Below, piece after piece: positions 1-8,900 of a stretch of DNA of 64,000 nt. The DNA is from SKPT01 sp040905445 (lineage in GTDB: Bacteria > Planctomycetota > Phycisphaerae > Phycisphaerales > Phycisphaeraceae): contig JBBDRN010000025.1 of the NCBI GenBank assembly GCA_040905445.1, positions 1 to 64,000 of the forward strand, given 5' to 3'. Both the position numbers and the translations under genes were made by a program. The notes beneath the pieces were generated by a model. The model did no database searches. It was not told the DNA's origin and saw only the letters and a program-made list of their open reading frames with translations. Every line of letters begins with the position of its first letter. The stretch's first letter is position 1.

Positions 1-658
1 CCACTCCTGCCACCCCCCCCGCCACCGCGACCGGGCGTCCCAGTGCCGCCTCGATCCGCTCCTGCGTCACCCCGCCGGGGCGCAGCACGACCGGCTCATC
101 GCCCGCCAGTGACACCACCGTGCTCTCGACCCCCGTCTCGCACGGCCCTCCGTCGACGATGCACGCGATCTCGGCCGGGCCACACGCGGCGAATTCGTCG
201 CGGACGTGCTCGGCCCGCGTCGGGCTCACGCCGCCGAACCGGTTGGCGCTCGGCGCGGCGATCGGCAGGCCCGCCTCGCGGATCAGCGCCTGCGCTGCCG
301 GGTGGGCCGGCACGCGCACCGCCACCGTCCCCAGCCCCGCGGTGACGAGGTCGGGCACGGTCGGCTGCTTGGGCAGCACCAGCGTCAGAGGCCCCGGCCA
401 GAACGCCGCCGCCAGCACCCGCGCCGCCTCGGGGAAGTCCGTCACCAGCCCCCGCACCGCGTCGGCGTCGGCGACGTGGACGATCAGCGGGTCGAACCGC
501 GGCCGACCTTTGAGCTCGAACACCCGCGCCACTGCCCCGGCGTCCAGCGCATTGGCGCCGAGGCCGTAGACAGTCTCCGTGGCGAACGCCACCACCCGCC
601 CCGCCCGGAGCGCCGCAGCCGCCTCGCCGACCCGGTCAATATCAATAACTGGAATCAT
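1..658 (-). CDS. tsaC: L-threonylcarbamoyladenylate synthase, TsaC/Sua5/YrdC family (3' end outside window)
   Basis: Only the first 219 codons are visible; the gene runs off the left edge. The family makes threonylcarbamoyl-AMP from threonine, bicarbonate and ATP, the first step of the t6A37 modification of ANN-decoding tRNAs. Visible support: the TETVYGLG motif near residues 27-34 (preceded by Ala where Pro is usual), KGRPRFDPLIVHV near 47-59, and GLPIAAPSANRFGG further on. The start ATG at 658 gives the expected N-terminus, but no good ribosome binding site precedes it; instead the palindrome CAAACGTTTG lies at 661-670. Because the C-terminus is missing, the short TsaC form cannot be told from the longer Sua5 form. 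Confidence 0.88.
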   Translation of the reverse strand, partial: MIPVIDIDRVGEAAAALRAGRVVAFATETVYGLGANALDAGAVARVFELKGRPRFDPLIVHVADADAVRGLVTDFPEAARVLAAAFWPGPLTLVLPKQPTVPDLVTAGLGTVAVRVPAHPAAQALIREAGLPIAAPSANRFGGVSPTRAEHVRDEFAACGPAEIACIVDGGPCETGVESTVVSLAGDEPVVLRPGGVTQERIEAALGRPVAVAGGVAGV

Positions 659-701
659 TACAAACGTTTGCACCACCTCAACACGACCCGCCGGCCCCTT
701 C

Positions 702-806
702 GTTCAACCACGAAGCGGCGAAGGTGACGAAAAAGCGAACCAAAGCCCGGCGTCACATCCCCTTCGCGCCCTTCGCATCCTTCGCCCGCCGCTTCGCGGT
801 TCATCC
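702..806. repeat. Intergenic inverted repeat, 'cgaagg' family
   Basis: Between tsaC and gpsA a left arm (702-731, containing CACGAAGCGGCGAAGG) faces a right arm (770-806, containing CCGCTTCGCGGTTC). The arms are imperfectly complementary and rich in the CGAAGG/CCTTCG word. The same module recurs at 40803-40897 and 46236-46323. No coding potential was recognised. Confidence 0.7.
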
Positions 807-829
807 AAGGTTTCAGCGGTGCGACCGCC

Positions 830-1864
830 TCACCCCACCCGCTCGGCCTTGAGCTCGCGCGTCATGAGCTGCGTGATCCCCTCCAGCGGGTCCAGCCCCT
901 CGAACAGCACCTGGTGAATCCCCTGCGTGATCGGCATCTCCACGCGGTGACGCTCCGCCAGGGCGACGACCGCCTTGGTCGTCGGCACGCCCTCGACCAC
1001 GCCCGGGATTTCCTCGAGCACGTCGGCGAGCTTGCGCCCGCGCCCGAGCTGCTCGCCGCAGGTGCGGTTGCGGCCGGTCGGGCTGAAGCAGGTGGTGGCG
1101 AGATCGCCGACGCCCGCGATGCCGAAGAACGTCTCCTGCCTCGCGCCCATCGCCACGCCCAGGCGGGTGATCTCCGCCAGGCCCCGCGAAAGCAGGGCGC
1201 TCTTGGCGTTGTTGCCCGCCTGCAGGCCGTCGAGAATGCCCGCGGCGACGGCGATGACGTTCTTGGTCGCCCCCGCCAGCTCCACGCCGAGCAGGTCGGT
1301 GTTGGTATAGACGCGGAACCAGTCCGTGGTGAACGTGGCCTGCACCAGGCGGGCGAGCGACTCGTCCTCCGCGGCCGCGCAGACCGTCGCGGGCAGGCAG
1401 CGGGCCAGCTCGGTGGCGACGCTGGGGCCGGAAACCGCCGCGAGCGGGTGCTCGCCCCCGTCCCCGCCACCCGCCTGGCGCAGGACGTCGGCGATGATCT
1501 GCGTCGGGCGCAGCATGGTCTCCTGCTCGATGCCCTTGGCGACGGAGACGATCGGCACGCCGGGCGGCACGTGGGCCGCCAGCCGCTGCCAAGTGCCCCG
1601 GATGTACTGCGTCGGGATCGCGTTGACGAGCATGTCGGCGCCGGCGGCGGCGGTGGCGTCGTCGGCGGTCAGCCGGATGGCGTCCGGCAGGCGGAAGCCG
1701 GGCAAGTAGCGGCTGTTCTCCCGCGTCTGGATCAGCTCCGCGATGTGGTCCGGGAACGGGCCCCACACCGTCACGCCGACGCCCTGGCCCTCGAGCAGCA
1801 GGGCGCAGACGCTGGCCATCGAGCCGTCGCCAATGATGGTGATCTGTTGGGGCCGGGTCGTCAT
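830..1864 (-). CDS. gpsA: Glycerol-3-phosphate dehydrogenase [NAD(P)+]
   Basis: 344-residue cytosolic enzyme that reduces dihydroxyacetone phosphate to sn-glycerol-3-phosphate for phospholipid synthesis. The N-terminal Rossmann motif reads IIGDGSMA (residues 10-17), keeping the GxGxxA spacing but with Asp at the first variable position. Further family marks are SVAKGIEQET, AVSGPSVATELA and the ELAGATKNVIAVAAGILDGL segment with the catalytic lysine. The ATG at 1864 is chosen because AGGAG precedes it by 5 nt; an upstream in-frame ATG at 1939 would add 25 Pro/Arg-rich residues without family similarity. The length matches the family. Confidence 0.95.
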   Translation of the reverse strand: MTTRPQQITIIGDGSMASVCALLLEGQGVGVTVWGPFPDHIAELIQTRENSRYLPGFRLPDAIRLTADDATAAAGADMLVNAIPTQYIRGTWQRLAAHVPPGVPIVSVAKGIEQETMLRPTQIIADVLRQAGGGDGGEHPLAAVSGPSVATELARCLPATVCAAAEDESLARLVQATFTTDWFRVYTNTDLLGVELAGATKNVIAVAAGILDGLQAGNNAKSALLSRGLAEITRLGVAMGARQETFFGIAGVGDLATTCFSPTGRNRTCGEQLGRGRKLADVLEEIPGVVEGVPTTKAVVALAERHRVEMPITQGIHQVLFEGLDPLEGITQLMTRELKAERVG

Positions 1865-2159
1865 GGGCGCTCCTGGTGGGGAAGGGCGGCGGATGCACCG
1901 GGATTGTCGGGCCAAGGGTCGACCGGAGCAAGCACACACCTGGAGGAGGTGTCATTAAGGTGGAAAGGTGGACTGGTAAGGGCTCAACAAGCCCGCTATA
2001 AGATTCTCCGCATCCACCGGCGCGGCCCGCCGGGCGGGCGCGTCGTCGCTGGATTTCCCATACGATGATCGCAGGTTGCCTAAATTGACCCCGGCTGAAA
2101 GTCGATCCAAAGCCTTGACAGACGCCCGGCGCTGTCCCACCGATCCGCAGGAGACCGCT

Positions 2160-3587
2160 GTGAGCTGCAATCCCCCGGTCCGGAAACCCTTTGTTCGCGC
2201 TGGTATCCTGCTCGCCTGCGTCACCGCGCTGGCGGCATGCGAAGCGGACACGTTCTTCGACCCATCCCGGCCCGGGCGCTTCGAGCGCACGCCCGTGACC
2301 CTGCCCATCCTCGACCAGCTCGACATCATCGACGAGCCCAGCCGCATGCGACAGGAGATCACGTCGGTCCGGCCCGAGGACCACGTGCCCGATCGACGCG
2401 AGTACGTCATCGGGCCCGGCGACGTCGTCACCGTCGTCGTCTTCGAGCTCCTGCAGCCGGACGTCGACGCCGTCAACACCCGGGTCGTCGACGCCATGGG
2501 CATGATCCGGCTGCCGGTGATCGGCGCGGTGCAGGCCGCGGGCATGACGCCGACGCAGATGGAGCAGCACCTGCGCAACGTGCTGGAGCGCGAGGGTGTC
2601 CTGCGCGATGCGACGGTGAGCATCATCATGGAGCAGGCGCGGCAGAACACCTTTTCGATCCTCGGTGAGCCGCGGTCGGGCGGGACGAACGTGGGCATCT
2701 ACTCGATTCCCGAGCCGGACTTCCGGCTGCTCGACGCGCTGGCGATGGCGCGCGGCATCCCGGGGCGGACCAAGAACCTTCAGATCTACCGCCAGGTCGC
2801 GCTCAGCGACGATGCCGACCTGCCCGAGGGCGTGGACGTCGACCTTGACGACCTGCCCCGCGACGCGCTGCCGGACGATCCCGAGCAGTTGCTCGAGGAG
2901 CTGTTCAACGACGTGGGCGAGCCGCGGGAGCCCGAGCCGGGGACCGGCGGCGAGGCGAACGGCGCGCCGGTGCCGGACGCGGCGATGGACGCCGGCCTCG
3001 AGGAGGCCCGGGGCACGCAGTGGGTCAACGTTGACGGCCGGTGGGTGCGCATCGAGCCGGAGCGCCCCAGCGAGCCCGGCCGGGACGTGGCGGCGCAGAT
3101 GGACGAGCTGGTGACCCAGCGGATCATCGAGATCCCCTACCAGGATCTGCTGCACGGCGACATGCGCTACAACATCGTGATCCGCCCGGGCGACGTGATC
3201 CGCGTGCCCGCGCCCAACGCGGGGTTCGTCTACATCATGGGCGAGATCAACCGCCCCGGGGCATACACCGTCCCGGGCGAGAACGAGCTGACGCTCAAGC
3301 AACTGATCGCCTCGGGCGGCAACCTCGGCGCGCTGGCGATTCCCGAACGGGTGGACCTGGTGCGCCGGGTGGCGGACGACCGCGAGACGATCGTGCGAAT
3401 GGACCTTCGCGCCATCTTCGAAGGCCGCAAGCCCGATATCTTTCTCAAGCCCAACGACCTGATCAACGTGGGCACGAGCTTCTGGGCGACGCCGCTGGCG
3501 GTGGTGCGCAACGGTCTGCGTGCGAATTATGGCTTCGGATTCGTCCTGGACCGAAACTTCGCCAACCAGGTATTTGGCGCCCCGTGA
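2160..3587 (+). CDS. Polysaccharide export lipoprotein, Wza-like with SLBB domains
   Basis: 475 residues from a GTG start with AGGAG 5 nt upstream. An ATG 84 nt upstream in frame exists but would bury the lipoprotein signal. The signal ends in the lipobox LAAC (C27), so the mature protein should be a lipid-anchored outer-envelope protein. Residues about 82-180 (YVIGPGDVVTVVVFELL...) form the polysaccharide export domain; a second SLBB-like stretch (VIRVPAPNAGFVYIMGEINRPGAYTV...) lies at about 343-400. Between them is an acidic, proline-rich linker (about 220-310). First gene of a five-gene rightward run with an exosortase and a Wzz/WecA pair, fitting export of an exopolysaccharide. Confidence 0.9.
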   Translation: MSCNPPVRKPFVRAGILLACVTALAACEADTFFDPSRPGRFERTPVTLPILDQLDIIDEPSRMRQEITSVRPEDHVPDRREYVIGPGDVVTVVVFELLQPDVDAVNTRVVDAMGMIRLPVIGAVQAAGMTPTQMEQHLRNVLEREGVLRDATVSIIMEQARQNTFSILGEPRSGGTNVGIYSIPEPDFRLLDALAMARGIPGRTKNLQIYRQVALSDDADLPEGVDVDLDDLPRDALPDDPEQLLEELFNDVGEPREPEPGTGGEANGAPVPDAAMDAGLEEARGTQWVNVDGRWVRIEPERPSEPGRDVAAQMDELVTQRIIEIPYQDLLHGDMRYNIVIRPGDVIRVPAPNAGFVYIMGEINRPGAYTVPGENELTLKQLIASGGNLGALAIPERVDLVRRVADDRETIVRMDLRAIFEGRKPDIFLKPNDLINVGTSFWATPLAVVRNGLRANYGFGFVLDRNFANQVFGAP

Positions 3588-3859
3588 TCCGGTGCTGACC
3601 GTCGCCTCGGGGGTCCCGGTCACGGATGCCGGGCCCGTCTCAGCCGCCAGGAAGGCCGATTTCCCCGCCGTGTGACCCCTGGCTCGCCGACGCTGCGCCA
3701 GCGCCGGGCCGGGCGGGCCCGCGGGTGGCGCGCGAACCGGCGTGGCCTTCTGGTCGTAGCGTGCCGGGGAGAAGGAGCAGTCGCCGTGCACGTTGCCCAG
3801 GCGCTCACGTCCCTTGCCGTCCGCGCGCGTTTGCGGAGGGTTCAGCCCGTGGAACCGGC

Positions 3860-5896
3860 ATGAGCAGCACTGCCTCGGTTACCAGCCTGACATCGACCGC
3901 TGCATCCCGGCCGCTCGTGACCCGGGAGGGGTGGCTCTGGATCGCCATCGTCGGCGGGCTTTTCGCCCTGTTCCACCAGCACTTTCTCTACCGGACCTGG
4001 CTGTTCGCCAGCACCGATGACAACTGGTCCCACGCCCTGATCGTCCCGCTTATCAGCCTCTACTTCATCTACCAGCAGCGCCAGCGCCTCATGGCCACGC
4101 CCCGCAAGGTGGCGGTCACGGGCCTGCCGATTTTGCTCGCCGGACTCGTCGGGTACGCGTTCTGGATCTTCCCGGGGCGCGTCGACATGTTCCAGGGCTA
4201 CAGCATGATCCTTGCCCTGTTCGGGCTGACGATCTTCATGCTTGGCTGGCGGATGATCGCCGTGCTCTGGCTGCCGATCCTCTACCTCGGCTTCGCGGTC
4301 AAGGTCGCCGACAAGCTGTGGGAGTGGGTCGCCTTTCAGCTTCAGCAGGTCGCCGCCGTGGGCGCCACCTTCGCCCTCAAGTTCTTCACGACGGTGTTCG
4401 ACTTCGACGTGGCCTACCAGGGCTCGACGATCGAGCTGCAGTTCTGGCAGAACGGCCACTGGGTCGCCGAGAAGCTCAACGTCGCCGAGGCCTGCGCCGG
4501 CCTGCGGATGCTCATGGCGTTCCTCGCCTTGGGCGTGGCGCTGGCGTTCATCTGGGACCGCGCCTGGTGGCAGCGGCTGATCATGGTCGGTATGGCCGTC
4601 CCCATCGCCGTCTTCGTCAACATGGGGCGGGTCACCGCCCTCGGGCTGCTGTTTCTCGTCAACCCCGAATACGCGCGCGGCGACTTCCACATCTTCGTCG
4701 GCATGCTCATGCTCATCCCGGCGGCCCTGATCTTCCTGGCCTTGGGCTGGGTGCTCGAGAACATCTTCATCCGCGATCCGGACGCGCCGGGCCCCGTTGA
4801 CGCCGAGGTCGCCGCCCCCCACGCCCCGCCCGAGCACAGCGACGAGCCGCGCGAGGCCCGCGCCGGGGCGATCGGCCGCGGCCTGGCGATGGGCATCGCC
4901 CTCGTCGCGCTCGTGGGCCTCACTTACGTCCTGGCGCTGGGCACGATCCGCCCCGACATCGGCCTCGGCGGGTTGTCGCCCGCCGCAGCCGGCACGTTGC
5001 TCGTGGTGTGCGTCCTGGCGCTGGTCGCCGCGGTGCCGCTGATCCGCCGGCTGCTGCCGGCCGCGGCGACCAGCCGGCAGTTCACGGTCGCGGCGGCGAT
5101 GGCGGCGGGGGTGCTGGGGGCGGCGCTGGCGGGCCAGCAGTCGGCCATCGCCCTGACCCAGGCCGTGCTCATCAAGGAGCCCGTGCCGCTGCGGCATCGG
5201 ATGATGCTCTTCCCCGAGCGGGTCGGCACCTGGGAGCTGTGGCGCGAGGATCCACCGCTGAGCAAGGACCTGGTCGCGGAACTGGGCACGGATCAGTACC
5301 TGTCGCGGATCTACCGGGACCGGGCGTGGCCTGAATCGGAGCCGGGTTCGATCGTGCGGCTGCACGTGGCGTACTACACCGGCACGCCGGACACCGTCCC
5401 GCACGTGCCTGACCGGTGCTTCGTGGCGGCGGGCATGGAGTACGTGGGACGCAGCGGGCGGGTGCTGGAGCTGACCAGCCCGCAGCTCGAGCCGGACCCG
5501 GAAAGTGACAATTATCTGCACCCTGCGACGCTTGAGTCGATGGTGCGGATTCCCGATAAGCGTATCAACACCACGCAGTTCGCGTTCGCCCGGCCCGAGC
5601 GGCCGGGCGCGCGGGAGCACGTGCTCTACTTCTTCGCGGCCAATGGGCGGTTCATGGCCACGCCGGAGCAGGTGCGCATCGACGGCTTCGACCCGCGGGA
5701 CCGCTACAGCTACTACGCGAAGATCGAGATCCAGGTGCTGGGCGTGGCGGATGAGGAGCTGGCGGCCGAGCGGGCGCGCGACATGCTGGACGCAGCCCTG
5801 CCGGAGTTGATGGCGATGCTGCCGGACTGGGTCGAGGTCCAGCGCGGGCAGTGGCCGGTGCAGCCCGACGCCGCCGGGCAGACGTTGACGGATTGA
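3860..5896 (+). CDS. Exosortase fused to EpsI-type C-terminal domain
   Basis: Multipass inner-membrane cysteine transpeptidase-like protein, 678 residues from the ATG at 3860 (GGAGGG lies 19 nt upstream, so the start is not certain; an upstream in-frame ATG at 3626 gives a sequence unlike the family). The three exosortase catalytic residues are present: Cys212 in EACAGLRML, Arg257 in VNMGRVTAL and His277 in DFHIFVG. From about residue 440 an EpsI-like domain follows, with HVPDRCFVAAGMEYVG. Exosortases cut and anchor proteins with PEP-CTERM-type tails. No protein in this window shows such a tail. It sits between the export lipoprotein and the giant TPR gene. Confidence 0.92.
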   Translation: MSSTASVTSLTSTAASRPLVTREGWLWIAIVGGLFALFHQHFLYRTWLFASTDDNWSHALIVPLISLYFIYQQRQRLMATPRKVAVTGLPILLAGLVGYAFWIFPGRVDMFQGYSMILALFGLTIFMLGWRMIAVLWLPILYLGFAVKVADKLWEWVAFQLQQVAAVGATFALKFFTTVFDFDVAYQGSTIELQFWQNGHWVAEKLNVAEACAGLRMLMAFLALGVALAFIWDRAWWQRLIMVGMAVPIAVFVNMGRVTALGLLFLVNPEYARGDFHIFVGMLMLIPAALIFLALGWVLENIFIRDPDAPGPVDAEVAAPHAPPEHSDEPREARAGAIGRGLAMGIALVALVGLTYVLALGTIRPDIGLGGLSPAAAGTLLVVCVLALVAAVPLIRRLLPAAATSRQFTVAAAMAAGVLGAALAGQQSAIALTQAVLIKEPVPLRHRMMLFPERVGTWELWREDPPLSKDLVAELGTDQYLSRIYRDRAWPESEPGSIVRLHVAYYTGTPDTVPHVPDRCFVAAGMEYVGRSGRVLELTSPQLEPDPESDNYLHPATLESMVRIPDKRINTTQFAFARPERPGAREHVLYFFAANGRFMATPEQVRIDGFDPRDRYSYYAKIEIQVLGVADEELAAERARDMLDAALPELMAMLPDWVEVQRGQWPVQPDAAGQTLTD

Positions 5897-5948
5897 TGAA
5901 ACCCGCCGGGCCCCGGCCCGGCATCGAACACGTGAAGGCGGAGGCGTT

Positions 5949-8900
5949 ATGGCCGGTCGAGTAAATACGCATTTCGTGCTGATCCTCAGCACCAGCCTCG
6001 TGGTCCTGGTGGGCCTGGTGGCGGCCTACTGGGTCGTCTTCGTCCAGCGCAGCGTCGAGCAGCGCATCCACCTCGGCGACGTGGCCATGGCCGAGGGACA
6101 GTACGAGCGGGCAATCGACGAGTACGCCAAGGCGATCCCGCAGGATCGAACCAACATCGAGCTGCTCGAAAAGCACCTCGAGGCCCTTCGCAGCGTCGAG
6201 GTCGACGACCACCTGTCCGCCGAGGACTACCTGCGCTGGCGGCAGGGTACGCTGCAGACGCTGGTGGAGCTGGACCCGGCGGACGAGGCCCGCGTCGAGC
6301 GGCGGTTGGCGTTCGAGTATGACCTGATCCGCGACGAGCTGAGTTCATGGCAGATGCTCGAGCACCTGGCCACGGGCGTGCTTGACGCCAATGCCCAGAG
6401 CGTCACGGCCCGGCGTTACCGGGCCAGCGCGCAGGTGCGGCTGCTGTCGGGGGACCTGTCGCGGCAGGATCAGCTTCAGCCGCGCGAGGACCTGCGGGCG
6501 GTGCTCGAGGCCGCGCCGGGCGATCCCGAGGCGATGCATTACCTGGCGCGGTGGAACCTGTTCGAGGCGCGTCGGCTGGACCAGCCGGGGCGGGATCCTG
6601 ACCAAGCCGCCGAGCTGCGCGCCGAGGCGATGGCGATGTCGCGGCAGATGCTCGAGGCCGATCCGGACGACCTGCATCGGCAGTATCGGCACCTGCAGAT
6701 TCTGCTCGCGTCGGGGCTGGAGGATCGCGATGAGCTCGAGGCGCTTGTGCGCGAACTCGAGGCGAAGTTGACCGAAGCGCCGGAGCCGGCGTACGTCGTG
6801 CTGGCGCTGGTCGACGCGCTGCAGGTCGTCGACCAGCAGCCCGTGGGCGAGGGAGGCTTGACCTGGGGGCTGGAGCGCGGGCGCGATCTGCTCCAGGCCG
6901 CGATCGAGGTCCGGCCTGACGTGGCGGACTTCCGCGCGGCGCTCGGCCGGATCGAGGCGGCGGCAGGCCGGCCCGACGAGGCGATCGAGCATTACGAAGC
7001 CACCCGCGAGATGACGCGAAGCGCCCTGGTTCGCGACTACCTGGCCACGCGGCGGACCCGGATCAACGCCACGTTCCACTTGGCCAACCTGCTCGTGCGG
7101 CAGGCGGCGCTCGCCCAGGGGGAGGATCGCGCGGCCGTGATGGACGAAATCCGCAGCCTCACAGAAGAGATCGCGTTCCAGGTTTCCGGCGAGGCGGCGG
7201 CCGTGCTGCTGATCGAGGGCAAGCTCGCGCTGCTCGAGGGGGAGTTGGCCCGGGCGGCAACGTTGCTCGACCGCGCCAGCGAGGGTTATCGCGGGGCCAA
7301 CCCCGAGCCGCTGCGCTTCGCCGCCGGCGTGTACGAGCGCCTGGGCGACTGGGGCGCGGCGGCGGACCGGTTGCAGGCGTGGATCGCCCTGCAGCCGCAG
7401 TTGCTCGAACCGCGCCTGCAACTGGCGGAGCTGCGCGGCCGGGGCGGCGAACTGGACCAGGCCGAGCAGGTGCTGGCCCCGGTGCTCGCGGCCCAGCCGG
7501 ACCACCCGGAGGCGAATCGGCTCCAGGCGGCGATCCTGATGCAGCGTGGGCAGATGGACGAAGCGATGGCGGTCTACGAGCGCCTCGACCCCGAGACGCT
7601 CGGGCCGCGCGGCCTGGTGCAACTGGTGCAGCTCTATGCCGCCCAGGATCGGCGCGACGATGCGCAGGCGGTGGTGGAGCGGCGTCTGGAGGCCGACCCG
7701 GGCGATCTGGTGGCGCTGCAGATGCTCGCCGGGCTCGACGCCGAGCAGATGGAGGCCCGCCTCGCCGACGCCGAGGCGGTCGGCGCGGACGCGTCGGCGG
7801 TCGATCGGCTGCGGCAGCGGCTGTCGGGCGAGTCGCCCGACCTGGCCCAGATGCTCGCCGAGCTCGTCGACCAGGAGCAGGACCCGATGCGCCGGCTGCT
7901 GATGCGGGCGCAGGGCAACCGGCGCATGGGCGATCGTGAGGCGATGCACGAGGCGCTGGCCGAGGCCATCGCGATGGACCCGAACCACCGGGCGCTGGTG
8001 GCGATGCGCTTCGAGGTGGCGCTGGAGGAGCGGGACTGGAACACGGCCGCGCAGATGGCCGAGCGCGCCGGCGAGGACGACCTGGACATGGCCCGCGGCG
8101 CGTTCTACCGCGGGCGGCTGGCGCTCGCGCAGGGCGAGTCGCGCCTCGCGGTGGCGCAGCTTCGGCAGGGCCTGGCGGCCCGGCCCATCTTCTCGGAAGG
8201 ATACCGCTACCTCGGCGACGGCCTGCGTGCCGGCGGAGAGTTCAACGACGCGCTCGAGGCCTATCAGCAGGCACTGGATCAGCGGCCGGACAACGCCGGG
8301 GCGATGCGCGGGCTCGCGGCGGCGCACGACGCCCGCGGCGAGCACGCCGAGGCCTTGACCTGGCTCCGCGACGCGATCCGCCACGGCGGGATGCGCGACG
8401 AGCGCCTGCTGACGGCCTACCTGGACTACGAGCAGACGCACGGCGACAGGGAGCGGGCGCTAATGCTGCGGCAGCGGCTGGCGGAGACGCGGCCCGAGCA
8501 CATGCTCAACCAGCGCGGGCTGGCGGTGCTGTTGGCGCAGATGGGACGGCGTGATGAAGCCCGCGACGCAGTCGCGCAGCTCGTCGAGCAGCACGGCCAG
8601 ACGCGCGAGACGATGGAGGCGGTCGCCGAGGTGCACCGTCTCGCCGGGCAGGTGCAGGAAGGCGCCAACGTGCTGCGGCGGTACATCAACAGCCGCGGCG
8701 ATGATGTCGAGGCCGCCGACTACGTGCTGCTGGCACGGTACGGGATGGCGGTCAACACGTCGCTGGACCAGGTGATCGGCGCTTACGAGCGCGCCCGCCC
8801 GCTGGAGGACCCGCAGCGGATGCAGGTCACGCGCGAGCTGGCCGACCTGCTGTTCGGCCGCGGCGAGATGGAACGGGCGCTGACGTACTACGAGCAACTG

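Noticed and set aside
813..3791. Minus-strand open frame of 992 codons covering gpsA and the export lipoprotein
   Set aside because: Runs in the wrong frame through gpsA and antisense to the SLBB gene; composition is typical of a GC-rich shadow.
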